From assembly GCA_937128785.1 (NCBI GenBank), contig CAKZMS010000638.1:1-7003 (forward strand): 7,003 nucleotides of DNA. Direction: 5' to 3'. A model generated the notes under the pieces. The model was given only the letters and a program-made list of their open reading frames with translations. It had not been told where the DNA came from and searched no databases. This document shows, piece by piece, positions 1-6,998 of the stretch (its first letter is position 1; each line of letters begins with the position of its first letter). The DNA comes from an uncultured Opitutaceae bacterium (lineage in GTDB: Bacteria > Verrucomicrobiota > Verrucomicrobiia > Opitutales > Opitutaceae). A program made the position numbers and the translations under genes.

Positions 1-1
1 T

Positions 2-2827
2 ACCGCCAGCGCGCTGCAAACCGGAGCGGTGATGGTGGCTCATGCGGAAGACATGGACCGCGAGATGTGGGTCGATTTTCTCTCGGCTACCGGTCTGGCG
101 TCGGAAAACGGCATGGTTGGACTGGGCTATGTGGAACGCGTCACACGGGATGAGATTGATGCGTTCGAGGCCCGGATGCGGGCGACGGGACTGCCTGATT
201 ACGTGGCGGAACGTGCGGGTGACCACGATCCGCTCTACCTGGTGGCCTACATTGAACCGTATGGGGATAACGAGGGAGCGTTGGGCATCGATATCGCTAA
301 TGGGGTGACTCGTCGCTCGGCCGCCGAAACAGCGACCCGAGAGAACCGGGTCTCCATGTCGCGCCGGATTCGAGTCATCGTCGGTGAACAGGAAACCCCC
401 GGCTTCCTCCTCTTTTATCCGGCGTTCCGAGAAGGTGCTTCGGTCGCAACCGTCGAACAGCGGGAGGCCAATCTGACCGGTTGGGTTTACGCGGCGGTGC
501 GGGTGGATGCCCTGGTAGCTCCTCTGGAGGAACAGTATCTTCGCGAAATCAGTTTCACCGTGCACGAAGGCGGTGCTGATGAGGATGGTCGCATCCTGTG
601 GGACAGTCTTGATCGTGACCTTTCCCAGACATTGGAAGGCGTGCAGGAAGTGGATGTGTTCGGCCAAACCTGGACGGTGCGCACTTACCCAAGACCCTCT
701 TTGATCCGGGCCCCCGCCCACGGCTACGCTTGGACAATCCTGGGACTCGGTTCATTGGGTTCACTCGGGGCGATTTTGCTGACGCTGCGACTGACGGACA
801 GTCGCCTGCGGGCATGGCGCCTCGCCGAAACCGCGGCGGAAGAAATGGCCGTCCAGGAAGCCCGGTTGAGGTCGGTCTTCGAGGCTTCACCGGTTGGTCT
901 CAGATTGCGGGAGTATGACGACCAGGAGGATGAACTCTTGGTTAATCCGGCGTACTCCCGGCTTACGGGTATCCCGGCAGAAAAGGCCAGCGATCCACAG
1001 AGCTTCCTCACGCGCCTGCACCCTGATGATGCGGAAAAATGGGAATCGATGGTCCGCTCAATCGATGCTGGCGAAACCGATCAAGCCAGCGAGGAACTTC
1101 GTTTCAACCACGTCGACGGCCGCACGATCTGGGTCGAGTATCTGCTGCGTCGCTTCGATAATCCGGAAACCGGCACCCGTCGCGTGGTGGTGGCCATGGT
1201 CGATATCACCGCTTTCAAGCAGCAGGCCCAGGATTTGCTTGAATCGAAGGAAGCCGCCGAGCAAGCCAGCCTCGCGAAGAGCCAGTTCTTGGCCATGATG
1301 AGCCATGAGATCCGCACCCCGATGAACGGCGTGATCGGCATGGCCTCCCTGTTGCTCGAGACCGAGCTGACGGAAGAGCAGACGGACTGCGCCGAGACCA
1401 TCGCACGCAGCGGCACCGACTTGGTCGACATCATCAACGACATCCTCGACTTCAGCAAAGTTGAGGCCGGTCAACTCGATCTCGAAAACGAACCCTTCCC
1501 GCTCGGACAGTGCATCGAGAGTGCGATCGACCTTAACACCATGCGAGCAGCCGAAAAGCAACTGGAGCTCCTGCTCGACGCCGACGCCGACCTGCCCTGC
1601 CAAGTGATGGGTGATTCGACCCGCCTGCGTCAGGTTCTGATCAATCTGCTCTCCAATGGCGTTAAGTTCACCGAAGACGGTGAGGTCGTGTTGAAAGTTT
1701 CCCACCTCGGAACCGATGGTGGTATCGCACAAATCAAGTTTGAGATCATCGACACCGGTATCGGCATCGCTCCGGAAAGTATTGATCGGCTCTTTGAGTC
1801 TTTCACCCAGGCCGATGCTTCGATCACCCGCCGCTACGGCGGCACAGGTCTTGGTCTGGCTATCACCAAACGCCTGGTGGAAATGATGGGTGGCACGATG
1901 AACTGCACGAGTGAGATCGGCCAAGGCACGACGTTCCACTTTACCTTGCAGCTGCCGGTCGCGCCAGAATCCGCTCCCCCTCCGCCCCCGCCCCCACTCG
2001 AAGGCAGTGTATTGATCGTGGTGGGTAACACGTATCAGGGAGAAATCCTGGCCGCCCAATGTTCGGTGGCGGGACTCAATCCGCGAATTGCCCACAGCCG
2101 CGAGGCAGCCCGTGACGTCGCCGCGGATATGCCCCAAGTCGACGTGGTCTTGATCAACCAGGAACTGACCGGGGTTTCTGGACCGGACGAGATTGAACCA
2201 CTGCAAAACACCCCCGGTTTGGCGAACGCCCGGTATGTTGTTTTGGCCCCTGCCAATCGCGCCCCGCGAAAGGGGTCCGACGCAAGTATTGCTGCTACTC
2301 TGAGGCGTCCGGTGAAGCTCAACACCTTATGCACAACGCTGGCCAAAACGTTTGATGCCCTGCACCGCGGAGAACTGGCTCCCGCTGGGCTCACACCGCC
2401 AATCGCCTCAGTAGAGGCGACCCGGGTACTCAAGGTCTTGGTCGCCGAAGACAATCTGGTGAACCAGAGGATTTTTAAACAGATGCTGACCGGTCTGGAT
2501 CAGGACTTTCGCATGGTCTCGGACGGCTCGCAGGTCCTACCAGCGCTGCGTGAAGAGATGGCAGATTTGGTGTTGATGGATGTGCAGATGCCGGTGATGG
2601 GAGGGCTCGAAGCCGCCGAAGAAGTCCGCCGGGCCCTGAAGGTCAAAGACGCCCCCTGGATCGTTGCGGTCACCGCGAATGCGATGGAAGGCGATCGCCA
2701 ACGCTGTTTGGCGGCCGGCATGAATGACTACATTTCCAAGCCTCTGAAGGTTGAGGATGTGAAGGCTGCACTGGAACGCGGCCGAACTGCTCTGGCGGGT
2801 AGTTTGGGTGACAGCGCCCGGAGCTGA
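2..2827 (+). CDS. CHASE-PAS hybrid sensor histidine kinase (5' end outside window)
   Basis: Membrane sensor kinase that should sense an extracytoplasmic ligand, autophosphorylate on His and pass phosphate to its own receiver. The frame is open to the left edge, so the GTG at 29 (residue 1 here) is only the first visible start codon; the first membrane helix and true start are missing. Domains: CHASE about 1-140 (YIEP at 74-77, then NEGALGID), membrane helix 233-253, PAS 280-397 ending in VDIT, HisKA with [12 protein letters not shown] (His426), HATPase with N-box Asn543, DTGIGI 575-580 and GGTGLGL 604-610. Seven prolines (650-656) lead to a receiver-like domain with Asn710 where Asp is expected, then an intact receiver (Glu807/Asp808, Asp851, Thr882, Lys904). 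No HPt domain is present, so a separate HPt protein would be needed for a full phosphorelay. The ligand and target are unknown; no partner regulator is in the window. Domain calls are by eye from motifs. Confidence 0.95.
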   Translation, partial: TASALQTGAVMVAHAEDMDREMWVDFLSATGLASENGMVGLGYVERVTRDEIDAFEARMRATGLPDYVAERAGDHDPLYLVAYIEPYGDNEGALGIDIANGVTRRSAAETATRENRVSMSRRIRVIVGEQETPGFLLFYPAFREGASVATVEQREANLTGWVYAAVRVDALVAPLEEQYLREISFTVHEGGADEDGRILWDSLDRDLSQTLEGVQEVDVFGQTWTVRTYPRPSLIRAPAHGYAWTILGLGSLGSLGAILLTLRLTDSRLRAWRLAETAAEEMAVQEARLRSVFEASPVGLRLREYDDQEDELLVNPAYSRLTGIPAEKASDPQSFLTRLHPDDAEKWESMVRSIDAGETDQASEELRFNHVDGRTIWVEYLLRRFDNPETGTRRVVVAMVDITAFKQQAQDLLESKEAAEQASLAKSQFLAMMSHEIRTPMNGVIGMASLLLETELTEEQTDCAETIARSGTDLVDIINDILDFSKVEAGQLDLENEPFPLGQCIESAIDLNTMRAAEKQLELLLDADADLPCQVMGDSTRLRQVLINLLSNGVKFTEDGEVVLKVSHLGTDGGIAQIKFEIIDTGIGIAPESIDRLFESFTQADASITRRYGGTGLGLAITKRLVEMMGGTMNCTSEIGQGTTFHFTLQLPVAPESAPPPPPPPLEGSVLIVVGNTYQGEILAAQCSVAGLNPRIAHSREAARDVAADMPQVDVVLINQELTGVSGPDEIEPLQNTPGLANARYVVLAPANRAPRKGSDASIAATLRRPVKLNTLCTTLAKTFDALHRGELAPAGLTPPIASVEATRVLKVLVAEDNLVNQRIFKQMLTGLDQDFRMVSDGSQVLPALREEMADLVLMDVQMPVMGGLEAAEEVRRALKVKDAPWIVAVTANAMEGDRQRCLAAGMNDYISKPLKVEDVKAALERGRTALAGSLGDSARS

Positions 2828-2861
2828 CGGAGAGATTCTCCGGAAAGTTTTTGGGTTTTTT
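2828..2861 (+). terminator. Possible Rho-independent terminator after the kinase
   Basis: Directly after the kinase stop, CGGAGA (2828-2833) can pair with TCTCCG (2837-2842) across a 3-base GAT loop. A T-run at 2848-2852 and a second at 2856-2861 follow. A competing pairing, CCGGAG (2818-2823) with CTCCGG (2838-2843), uses the same right arm. The stem is short and five bases separate it from the first T-run, so this is a weak terminator at best. It would separate the kinase from the fasciclin cluster. Confidence 0.4.
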
Positions 2862-2955
2862 GAATCCACTGCGGGATTTGAGGCGAATGTTGCAGCGATG
2901 GACCTTGCGGCGCCCTGCCGCCAAGCCGTCGAAAATTCCACTGACTCACGTCATT

Positions 2956-3453
2956 ATGAAACTGAAAACACTCCTCACCGCCGTGGCTTTGCTCGCCTCG
3001 GTTTCCCTCGTATCCGCAAGCCACCACGGGAAGCACGCTTCCAAAGACATCGTCGACACCGCCGTAGCTGCGGGTTCCTTTGAAACGCTCGCCGCCGCCC
3101 TCGGTGCAGCCGATCTGGTTGGTGCCCTCAAAGGCGAAGGTCCGTTCACCGTCTTCGCGCCCACCGACGAAGCATTCGCCAAGCTCCCTGCGGGCACGAT
3201 CGATTCGCTCCTCAAGCCCGAGAACAAAGATAAACTGGTCGACATCCTCACCTACCACGTCGTGGCTGGCGAGGTTCCCGCCAAGGTGGCGGTCACGCTG
3301 ACCGAAGCTGAGGCCCTCAACGGCAAAAAGATCACGTTGATGGTCAAGGGGGGCGACCTGTTCCTCAATGAATCGAAGGTCATCAAGACCGATATCAAGA
3401 CCAGCAATGGCGTCATCCACGTGATTGATACCGTGCTGATCCCTTCTTCGTAG
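2956..3453 (+). CDS. Exported single-domain fasciclin (FAS1) protein, copy 1
   Basis: A 165-residue exported protein that is almost entirely one FAS1 domain, a fold used for adhesion or for binding proteins, glycans or small ligands. Residues 1-21 form a Sec signal peptide (Lys2 and Lys4, hydrophobic core, SLVSA before the likely cleavage site). The mature end begins SHHGKH, then FAS1 from 29 to 165. The family hallmarks are visible: FAPTDEAF in the first conserved block, YHVV in the middle, and [13 protein letters not shown] as the last block. I chose the ATG at 2956 because it starts the signal peptide; the frame extends upstream to a TTG at 2851, but that would bury the signal peptide behind 35 basic residues. 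No Shine-Dalgarno site is evident. No lipobox Cys is seen, so it should be periplasmic or secreted. The gene lies 85 bases before a close paralogue and upstream of an ECF sigma/anti-sigma pair that may control it. The specific ligand is unknown. Confidence 0.93.
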   Translation: MKLKTLLTAVALLASVSLVSASHHGKHASKDIVDTAVAAGSFETLAAALGAADLVGALKGEGPFTVFAPTDEAFAKLPAGTIDSLLKPENKDKLVDILTYHVVAGEVPAKVAVTLTEAEALNGKKITLMVKGGDLFLNESKVIKTDIKTSNGVIHVIDTVLIPSS

Positions 3454-3473
3454 TTCTCCCGATCGATACCGAT

Positions 3474-3503
3474 GGCAGTGGCGGCTTTGATGCCGCCACT
3501 GCC
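3474..3503 (+). terminator. Perfect 12-bp hairpin between the two fasciclin genes
   Basis: GGCAGTGGCGGC (3474-3485) and its exact reverse complement GCCGCCACTGCC (3492-3503) flank a 6-base loop, TTTGAT. It starts 20 bases after the stop of the first fasciclin gene and ends 35 bases before the start of the second. No T-run follows (the next bases are CCCGAAACC), so it is not a textbook intrinsic terminator. It could be a partial or Rho-assisted terminator, or a 3' RNA-stabilising stem that gives the first gene more transcript than the downstream genes. The structure is certain; its role is inferred. Confidence 0.5.
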
Positions 3504-3538
3504 CCCGAAACCTTCTTCAACCCACCCCTGCACCGATC

Positions 3539-4318
3539 ATGAAAATCAGAATCCTCCTCACCGCCGCGGCCGTTGCTGGTCTCTCGCTGATAGCCTCCGC
3601 CGCTCACCATGGTGAAAAACCATCCAAAGATATCGTCGATACGGCGGTCTCTGCCGGCAGCTTCCAAACGCTCGCCGCCGCCCTGGGCGCGGCTGATCTG
3701 GTCGACACCCTCAAAGGCGACGGTCCGTTCACCGTCTTCGCCCCGACCGACGAAGCCTTTGCCAAACTTCCTGCAGGCACAATCGAGTCACTCCTCAAGC
3801 CGGAGAATAAAGATCAGCTCGTCGACATTCTGACCTATCATGTCGTCGCCGCCGAAGTGCCCGCCGAAGTGGCCCTCACTCTCGACGAAGCTGGTGCGCT
3901 GAATGGCGACACCATCGCGCTCACCCGCCGGGATGGAGATCTCTTTCTCAACGACTCCAAAGTCATCAAAACCGACATCAACACGTCCAACGGCATCATC
4001 CATGTGATCGATACCGTGTTGCTCCCTCCGTCGATGACCGCGAGTGCCGAGCCCATCAGTAACGCCGGTGCCACCTTGGTGAGCATGGCGATCGAAAAAG
4101 GCGCGCCGCTCTACAACCACGGCAACCATGCGGCATGCGCGGCCGTCTATGAACTCGCCGCGGAGGCCCTGCTGCTGATGCCGGCGGGTACAGTGAGTGA
4201 AGGTCAGGAGAAGATGATTCGCTCCGCTCTCATGACCGTACGCCACAGTTCCAACCCCACCGACAACGCGTGGACCCTCCGTCGGACCTTTGATTCGATG
4301 ATGGCGCCCATGATGTAA
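3539..4318 (+). CDS. Exported fasciclin (FAS1) protein, copy 2, with unassigned C-terminal domain
   Basis: A 259-residue exported protein. Residues 1-21 are a Sec signal peptide (charged MKIR, hydrophobic core, IASA), followed by AHHGE and a FAS1 domain at 29-165 with [12 protein letters not shown] and [13 protein letters not shown]. By eye it matches copy 1 at 113 of 137 positions (about 82%) without gaps, so the pair is a tandem duplication. Residues 166-259 have no counterpart in copy 1. They look mainly helical, with the stretches AIEKGAPLYNHGNHAACAAVY and ALLLMPAG and a final AWTLRRTFDSMM, and a single Cys at 200. I cannot name this domain; it could be a partner- or ligand-binding helical module. 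No Shine-Dalgarno is apparent; the ATG is fixed by the signal peptide. The ECF sigma gene starts 46 bases downstream on the same strand, consistent with co-transcription. Confidence 0.93.
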   Translation: MKIRILLTAAAVAGLSLIASAAHHGEKPSKDIVDTAVSAGSFQTLAAALGAADLVDTLKGDGPFTVFAPTDEAFAKLPAGTIESLLKPENKDQLVDILTYHVVAAEVPAEVALTLDEAGALNGDTIALTRRDGDLFLNDSKVIKTDINTSNGIIHVIDTVLLPPSMTASAEPISNAGATLVSMAIEKGAPLYNHGNHAACAAVYELAAEALLLMPAGTVSEGQEKMIRSALMTVRHSSNPTDNAWTLRRTFDSMMAPMM

Positions 4319-4364
4319 AATAGCCGATCCGGTTGTCTCGCCGCTGATTTCTGATTCCCACTGC

Positions 4365-4940
4365 ATGGTGCCTCGGTCCAATCCAGATCATTCAGTGGAG
4401 GAAATCCTCCCGCGAGTCGCCCGGCGCGAACCGCAGGCGATGACTCAATGCATTGATCAGTTTGGTGGACTCGTATGGAGCATCACGCGCCGTTACGTTC
4501 AACCCGACACGGAAGCCGAAGACGTTGTGCAAGAGACTTTCGCCGAAATATGGTCCAAGGCCGACCGGTTTGACCCCGCCAAGGCCTCCTCCTCCACCTT
4601 TATCGGTTTGGTTGCGCGGCGGCGGAGTATCGATTGGCTACGTCGGAAAAAGCGCCGTCCTGAATTGCAGCCCCTACCCGAAGATTTCGACCAGAAACTC
4701 CCTGCCCCTGCGGCAGAAGCCTCGCGGGTGGACACCGAGTCTCTGCATGCCGCTCTCCGGCAACTGCCCGATGAGATCCGGGAGCTGTTTCAACTCCACT
4801 TTACCAGCGGTCTTACCCACCCGGAGATTGCTGACCGCACCGGGTTGCCTCTCGGCACCGTCAAAACCCGCCTGCGCCGCGGCCTGATTTCCATGCGGGC
4901 CCTGATGCGCGGCGACCAACCGGAAGGAGCTGCGTCATGA
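4365..4940 (+). CDS. ECF-family RNA polymerase sigma factor (SigK-like by context)
   Basis: A 191-residue group 4 (extracytoplasmic function) sigma factor that directs RNA polymerase to a stress- or envelope-responsive regulon. Region 2 spans about 23-96, with the conserved core-binding and -10 recognition stretch AEDVVQETFAEIW (51-63) and the basic WLRRKKRR segment at 91-98. A variable linker (about 100-122) follows. Region 4 is at about 125-178, with the helix-turn-helix LTHPEIADRTGLPLGTVKTR that reads the -35 element. Length and the two-region layout are normal for the family. The stop overlaps the next gene's start (ATGA), so it is almost surely translated with its RskA-type anti-sigma partner. 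The start at 4365 lacks a clear Shine-Dalgarno site; the next ATG (codon 26) would cut into region 2, so the upstream one is preferred. The 46-base upstream gap shows no promoter I can defend. Likely targets are itself and the fasciclin genes, by analogy only. Confidence 0.93.
   Translation: MVPRSNPDHSVEEILPRVARREPQAMTQCIDQFGGLVWSITRRYVQPDTEAEDVVQETFAEIWSKADRFDPAKASSSTFIGLVARRRSIDWLRRKKRRPELQPLPEDFDQKLPAPAAEASRVDTESLHAALRQLPDEIRELFQLHFTSGLTHPEIADRTGLPLGTVKTRLRRGLISMRALMRGDQPEGAAS
4924..4929 (+). promoter_or_regulatory. Shine-Dalgarno site of the anti-sigma gene
   Basis: AAGGAG sits inside the last codons of the sigma gene, 7 bases before the anti-sigma ATG at 4937. It is the only strong ribosome binding site in the + strand cluster, and it supports the start that overlaps the sigma stop codon. 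Independent initiation plus overlap would keep inhibitor production tied to sigma production. Confidence 0.75.
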
Positions 4941-5698
4941 GTGATCTCAATTCCCGCGATCGTTTTGATGAACTGGACGCCGCTCGGGCGTTGGGTGACC
5001 TGTCCGCGGAAGAGCACCGCGAATGGTCTCAGCTCATTGAGGAGCATGGTTTCACGCCCGACGTCGAATTGGATCTTTTGGTCGCGGGGCTCGACTCCTC
5101 GCTGGCGGAATCCTCCGATACACCGCCTCCCGACCTGATTAAGAAACTGGAGGCGGACACTGCTCGCTTTATGCCGTTGGCCGCAGAAACGCCACAGCCG
5201 GTCGTAGCAGAGGTGATCCCGTTCTGGCGGCATCCGGCGCTGGGCTGGGCTGCTGCCGCGTGTTTTGCCTTGGTCCTGTTCATGTCTTCCGGCGGTTCGG
5301 ATGCTGAACCCTCGTGGGGCGAGCAGCGCCAGGCGCTACTAAGTGAGCAACAAGCTGTGCAGCTCGCGTTCGCCGGCACGGAAAACTTTAGCGGACTCGA
5401 GGGTGATGTGGTGTGGACCGACGAATCTCAAACCGGGTTCATGCGCTTTAGCGGGCTGCCGGTCAACGATCCCACTGAAGCCCAATACCAATTGTGGATC
5501 GTTGACCCGGAACGGGATGAGCGTCCCGTGGACGGCGGCGTCTTTGATATTCCCGTGGGTGGCGGCGACGTCGTCATCCCCATTCGCGCCGCGCTGCGGG
5601 TCGATGATCCCGTGGCCTTCGTCATCACGGTCGAACAGCCCGGCGGCGTGGTCGTTTCCAAACAGGAAATCGTCGCCGCCATCGCCTCCCGCGGCTGA
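4937..5698 (+). CDS. RskA-type transmembrane anti-sigma factor
   Basis: A 253-residue single-pass membrane protein expected to hold the upstream ECF sigma factor inactive at the inner membrane until a signal triggers its release, usually by regulated proteolysis. The cytoplasmic part (1-96) begins with a helical anti-sigma segment (LDAARALGDLSAEEHREW, 13-30). It has no His-X3-Cys-X2-Cys zinc motif, as in RskA and unlike ZAS-type anti-sigma factors. One membrane helix lies at about 100-117 (ALGWAAAACFALVLF). The C-terminal part (about 120-248) matches the RskA family: FSGLPVNDPTEAQYQLWIVD, then PVDGGVF, then AFVITVEQPGGVVVSK. The length is close to the family norm. It overlaps the sigma stop by 4 bases and has a good ribosome binding site. 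The gene ends 12 bases before the convergent methyltransferase gene. The inducing signal is unknown. Confidence 0.92.
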   Translation: MSDLNSRDRFDELDAARALGDLSAEEHREWSQLIEEHGFTPDVELDLLVAGLDSSLAESSDTPPPDLIKKLEADTARFMPLAAETPQPVVAEVIPFWRHPALGWAAAACFALVLFMSSGGSDAEPSWGEQRQALLSEQQAVQLAFAGTENFSGLEGDVVWTDESQTGFMRFSGLPVNDPTEAQYQLWIVDPERDERPVDGGVFDIPVGGGDVVIPIRAALRVDDPVAFVITVEQPGGVVVSKQEIVAAIASRG

Positions 5699-5710
5699 AG
5701 CCCCTACCCT

Positions 5711-6988
5711 TTACTTCACCAACGTAGTCACACACTCGAGGTGGCGGGTCTGAGGGAAGAGGTCGAAAGGTTGGACGTCCGTCACCGTGTAGTTGGCCTC
5801 TTTGAAATGCACGAGATCGCGCATCTGGGTGGCGGGATCGCAGCTCACGTAGATCACGGCCTTCGGTCCGAACGCGAACAACTGCTGTAGGAACGCTTCG
5901 TCACAACCTTTCCTCGGGGGATCGATCACCATCACCGTATCGGCGGGATCAAACTCAAGGTCGGCAAAGATTGCCGTCGCATCGCCGGCGATGAACGTCG
6001 CGTTGCCGATGGCATTGGCCTTGGCGTTCTCGGTCGCAAACTGCACGGAAGTCTCGCTGATCTCCACGCCGGCCACGGCCTCAAAATCAGGCGCGAGGGA
6101 AAGAGCAAATAGTCCGCTGCCACAATACGCATCCACAAGCTGCCGCACTCCCGTCGCCACGGCTTGGCGACGCACGTAATCAGTGAAGGCCGGGAGAATG
6201 AACGGGTTGTTCTGAAAAAAATCGCGGGCGAGAAAGTGGAGTCGCAAATCGGGCCGGTCGCCGGGTTGATCAATGACTTCGTGAATGACCGCGTCGTGTT
6301 CAGTCACGACACCCTCTGCGGCGTGACGCAGCAGGAGGGTCGCTCCTTTTTTGAATTCCTGCCGGGCGAGCTTGGCCTGCACCTCGGCGCGCACGTCGGC
6401 TAGTTTGGTGTTGATCGCTTTGGTGGCGATCGGGCACGTGGGCACATCCACGATGTTGCTCCGCGTACCTTGCTTGAGGAATCCGATGGGAAACGACTCG
6501 TCGCCTGCTTCGTCGGTCCAAGGCTTGGTCTGAAAATGCGGGGTGATCTTGGATCGGTAGCCGAATTGTTCAGGCGAGCCGATGACCGGATTCACCGGGT
6601 GGCTGATCCCCGCCAGGTGTTCCAGCAGTTCGACCACCTGTTGGCGTTTCCAATTCAGCTGACCCTTGTAGTTGAGGTGCTGATACTGGCAGCCCCCGCA
6701 TTGGCCAAACACCGGGCAACGGGGCTCCACCCGATCCGGAGAGGCGGTCATGACCTCCACCAAATCCGCCTCGGAGAAGTTCTTTTGATTTCGAAATACC
6801 CGGGCGCGGACCCGCTCACCCGGGAGTGAGAATGGGACCATGACGACCCATGAGCCCTGGCTGGGCTCATGGGTCGAAGTATCAGGCCTACAAGTATCAA
6901 GTATCAAGGAGTCGGACGTTGGGGCAGGTGTGGGTAGCTGCACGCGGCCCAGGCCTACGCCTCGGTTGGTCAGGGTCGTGATGTCCAT
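5711..6988 (-). CDS. rlmD: 23S rRNA (uracil-C5) methyltransferase, RlmD/RumA type
   Basis: SAM-dependent enzyme making 5-methyluridine in 23S rRNA (U1939 for E. coli RlmD). It has an N-terminal TRAM RNA-binding domain (about 1-85, with VGLGRV and VPFSLPGERV), and four Fe-S cysteines at 91, 97, 100 and 185 in the CX5CX2C...C pattern of RumA. The catalytic domain has FFQNN (257-261), the SAM loop DAYCGSGLF (286-294), IDPPRKG (355-361), nucleophile Cys383 in VSCDPAT and general base Glu418 in HLEC, so it should be active. The 425-residue length is near normal. The oddity is about 30 low-complexity residues (17-46) between the TRAM strands, encoded by an inverted repeat and AAGTATC repeats. The ATG at 6988 has GGAG 6 bases upstream, but the open frame continues to the right edge and its codons (TEIE) fit a TRAM start, so the true start may be outside the window. 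RlmD specificity, rather than that of another TRAM uracil methyltransferase, is inferred from the Fe-S pattern. Confidence 0.88.
   Translation of the reverse strand: MDITTLTNRGVGLGRVQLPTPAPTSDSLILDTCRPDTSTHEPSQGSWVVMVPFSLPGERVRARVFRNQKNFSEADLVEVMTASPDRVEPRCPVFGQCGGCQYQHLNYKGQLNWKRQQVVELLEHLAGISHPVNPVIGSPEQFGYRSKITPHFQTKPWTDEAGDESFPIGFLKQGTRSNIVDVPTCPIATKAINTKLADVRAEVQAKLARQEFKKGATLLLRHAAEGVVTEHDAVIHEVIDQPGDRPDLRLHFLARDFFQNNPFILPAFTDYVRRQAVATGVRQLVDAYCGSGLFALSLAPDFEAVAGVEISETSVQFATENAKANAIGNATFIAGDATAIFADLEFDPADTVMVIDPPRKGCDEAFLQQLFAFGPKAVIYVSCDPATQMRDLVHFKEANYTVTDVQPFDLFPQTRHLECVTTLVK
6844..6876. repeat. Perfect 14-bp inverted repeat inside the methyltransferase coding sequence
   Basis: CGACCCATGAGCCC (6844-6857) and its exact reverse complement GGGCTCATGGGTCG (6863-6876) flank a 5-base loop, TGGCT. 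It is entirely inside the coding frame and encodes residues 38-49 of the enzyme (STHEPSQGSWVV). The half nearer the conserved WVVMVP codons is probably native sequence, and the other half may be an inverted copy of it. It could form a strong hairpin in DNA or mRNA near the start of the transcript. Confidence 0.85.
6877..6913. repeat. AAGTATC heptamer repeats inside the methyltransferase coding sequence
   Basis: AAGTATC occurs at 6877-6883, 6892-6898 and 6899-6905. The last two copies are directly adjacent and are followed by an imperfect unit, AAGGAGTC (6906-6913). The palindrome AGGCCT (6884-6889) lies between the first and second copies. On the coding strand the units read GATACTT and give part of the low-complexity residues 26-38 (DSLILDTCRPDTS). 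The block directly abuts the 14-bp inverted repeat, so the two probably form one element. The A/T-richer composition differs from the surrounding GC-rich gene. Confidence 0.75.
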
Positions 6989-6994
6989 CTCGAT

Positions 6995-6998
6995 CTCC
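6995..6998 (-). promoter_or_regulatory. Possible Shine-Dalgarno site of the methyltransferase gene
   Basis: On the minus strand GGAG lies 6 bases before the ATG at 6988, a good spacing. It would fix that ATG as the start. The match is only four bases and the frame stays open to the window edge, so it could be coincidental and internal to a longer gene. Confidence 0.35.

Noticed and set aside
1058..2206. A 382-codon open frame on the minus strand opposite the kinase
   Set aside because: It lies wholly antisense to the HisKA/HATPase coding region, its translation has no recognisable domain, and the + strand frame has unmistakable kinase motifs. It is a shadow of GC-rich codon usage.
2907..2921. 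Small GCGGC/GCCGC hairpin in the leader of the first fasciclin gene
   Set aside because: A 5-bp stem is expected by chance in sequence this GC-rich, and no T-run or start-codon masking accompanies it.
2851..2955. N-terminal extension of the first fasciclin gene from a TTG start
   Set aside because: The 35 added residues are basic and would precede a clear Sec signal peptide, which must be at the N-terminus. The first bases also overlap the probable terminator T-runs.
3622..3645. CCATCC followed at short distance by CGTCGATAC, similar in feel to an ECF promoter
   Set aside because: It is inside the coding sequence of fasciclin copy 2, encodes conserved residues (PSKDIVDT) that copy 1 also has, and the spacing is too short for -35 and -10 elements.
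4344..4357. CTGATTT/CTGATTC near-repeat just before the sigma gene
   Set aside because: Two imperfect 7-base units are too little to support an operator or promoter call.
6883..6958. The 9-mer CAGGCCTAC occurs at 6883-6891 and 6950-6958, and might be a target-site duplication around an insert
   Set aside because: The copies are 67 bases apart, so removing one copy with the intervening DNA would break the reading frame, and the palindrome lies outside the pair. The upstream copy encodes conserved TRAM residues. It is probably coincidence.
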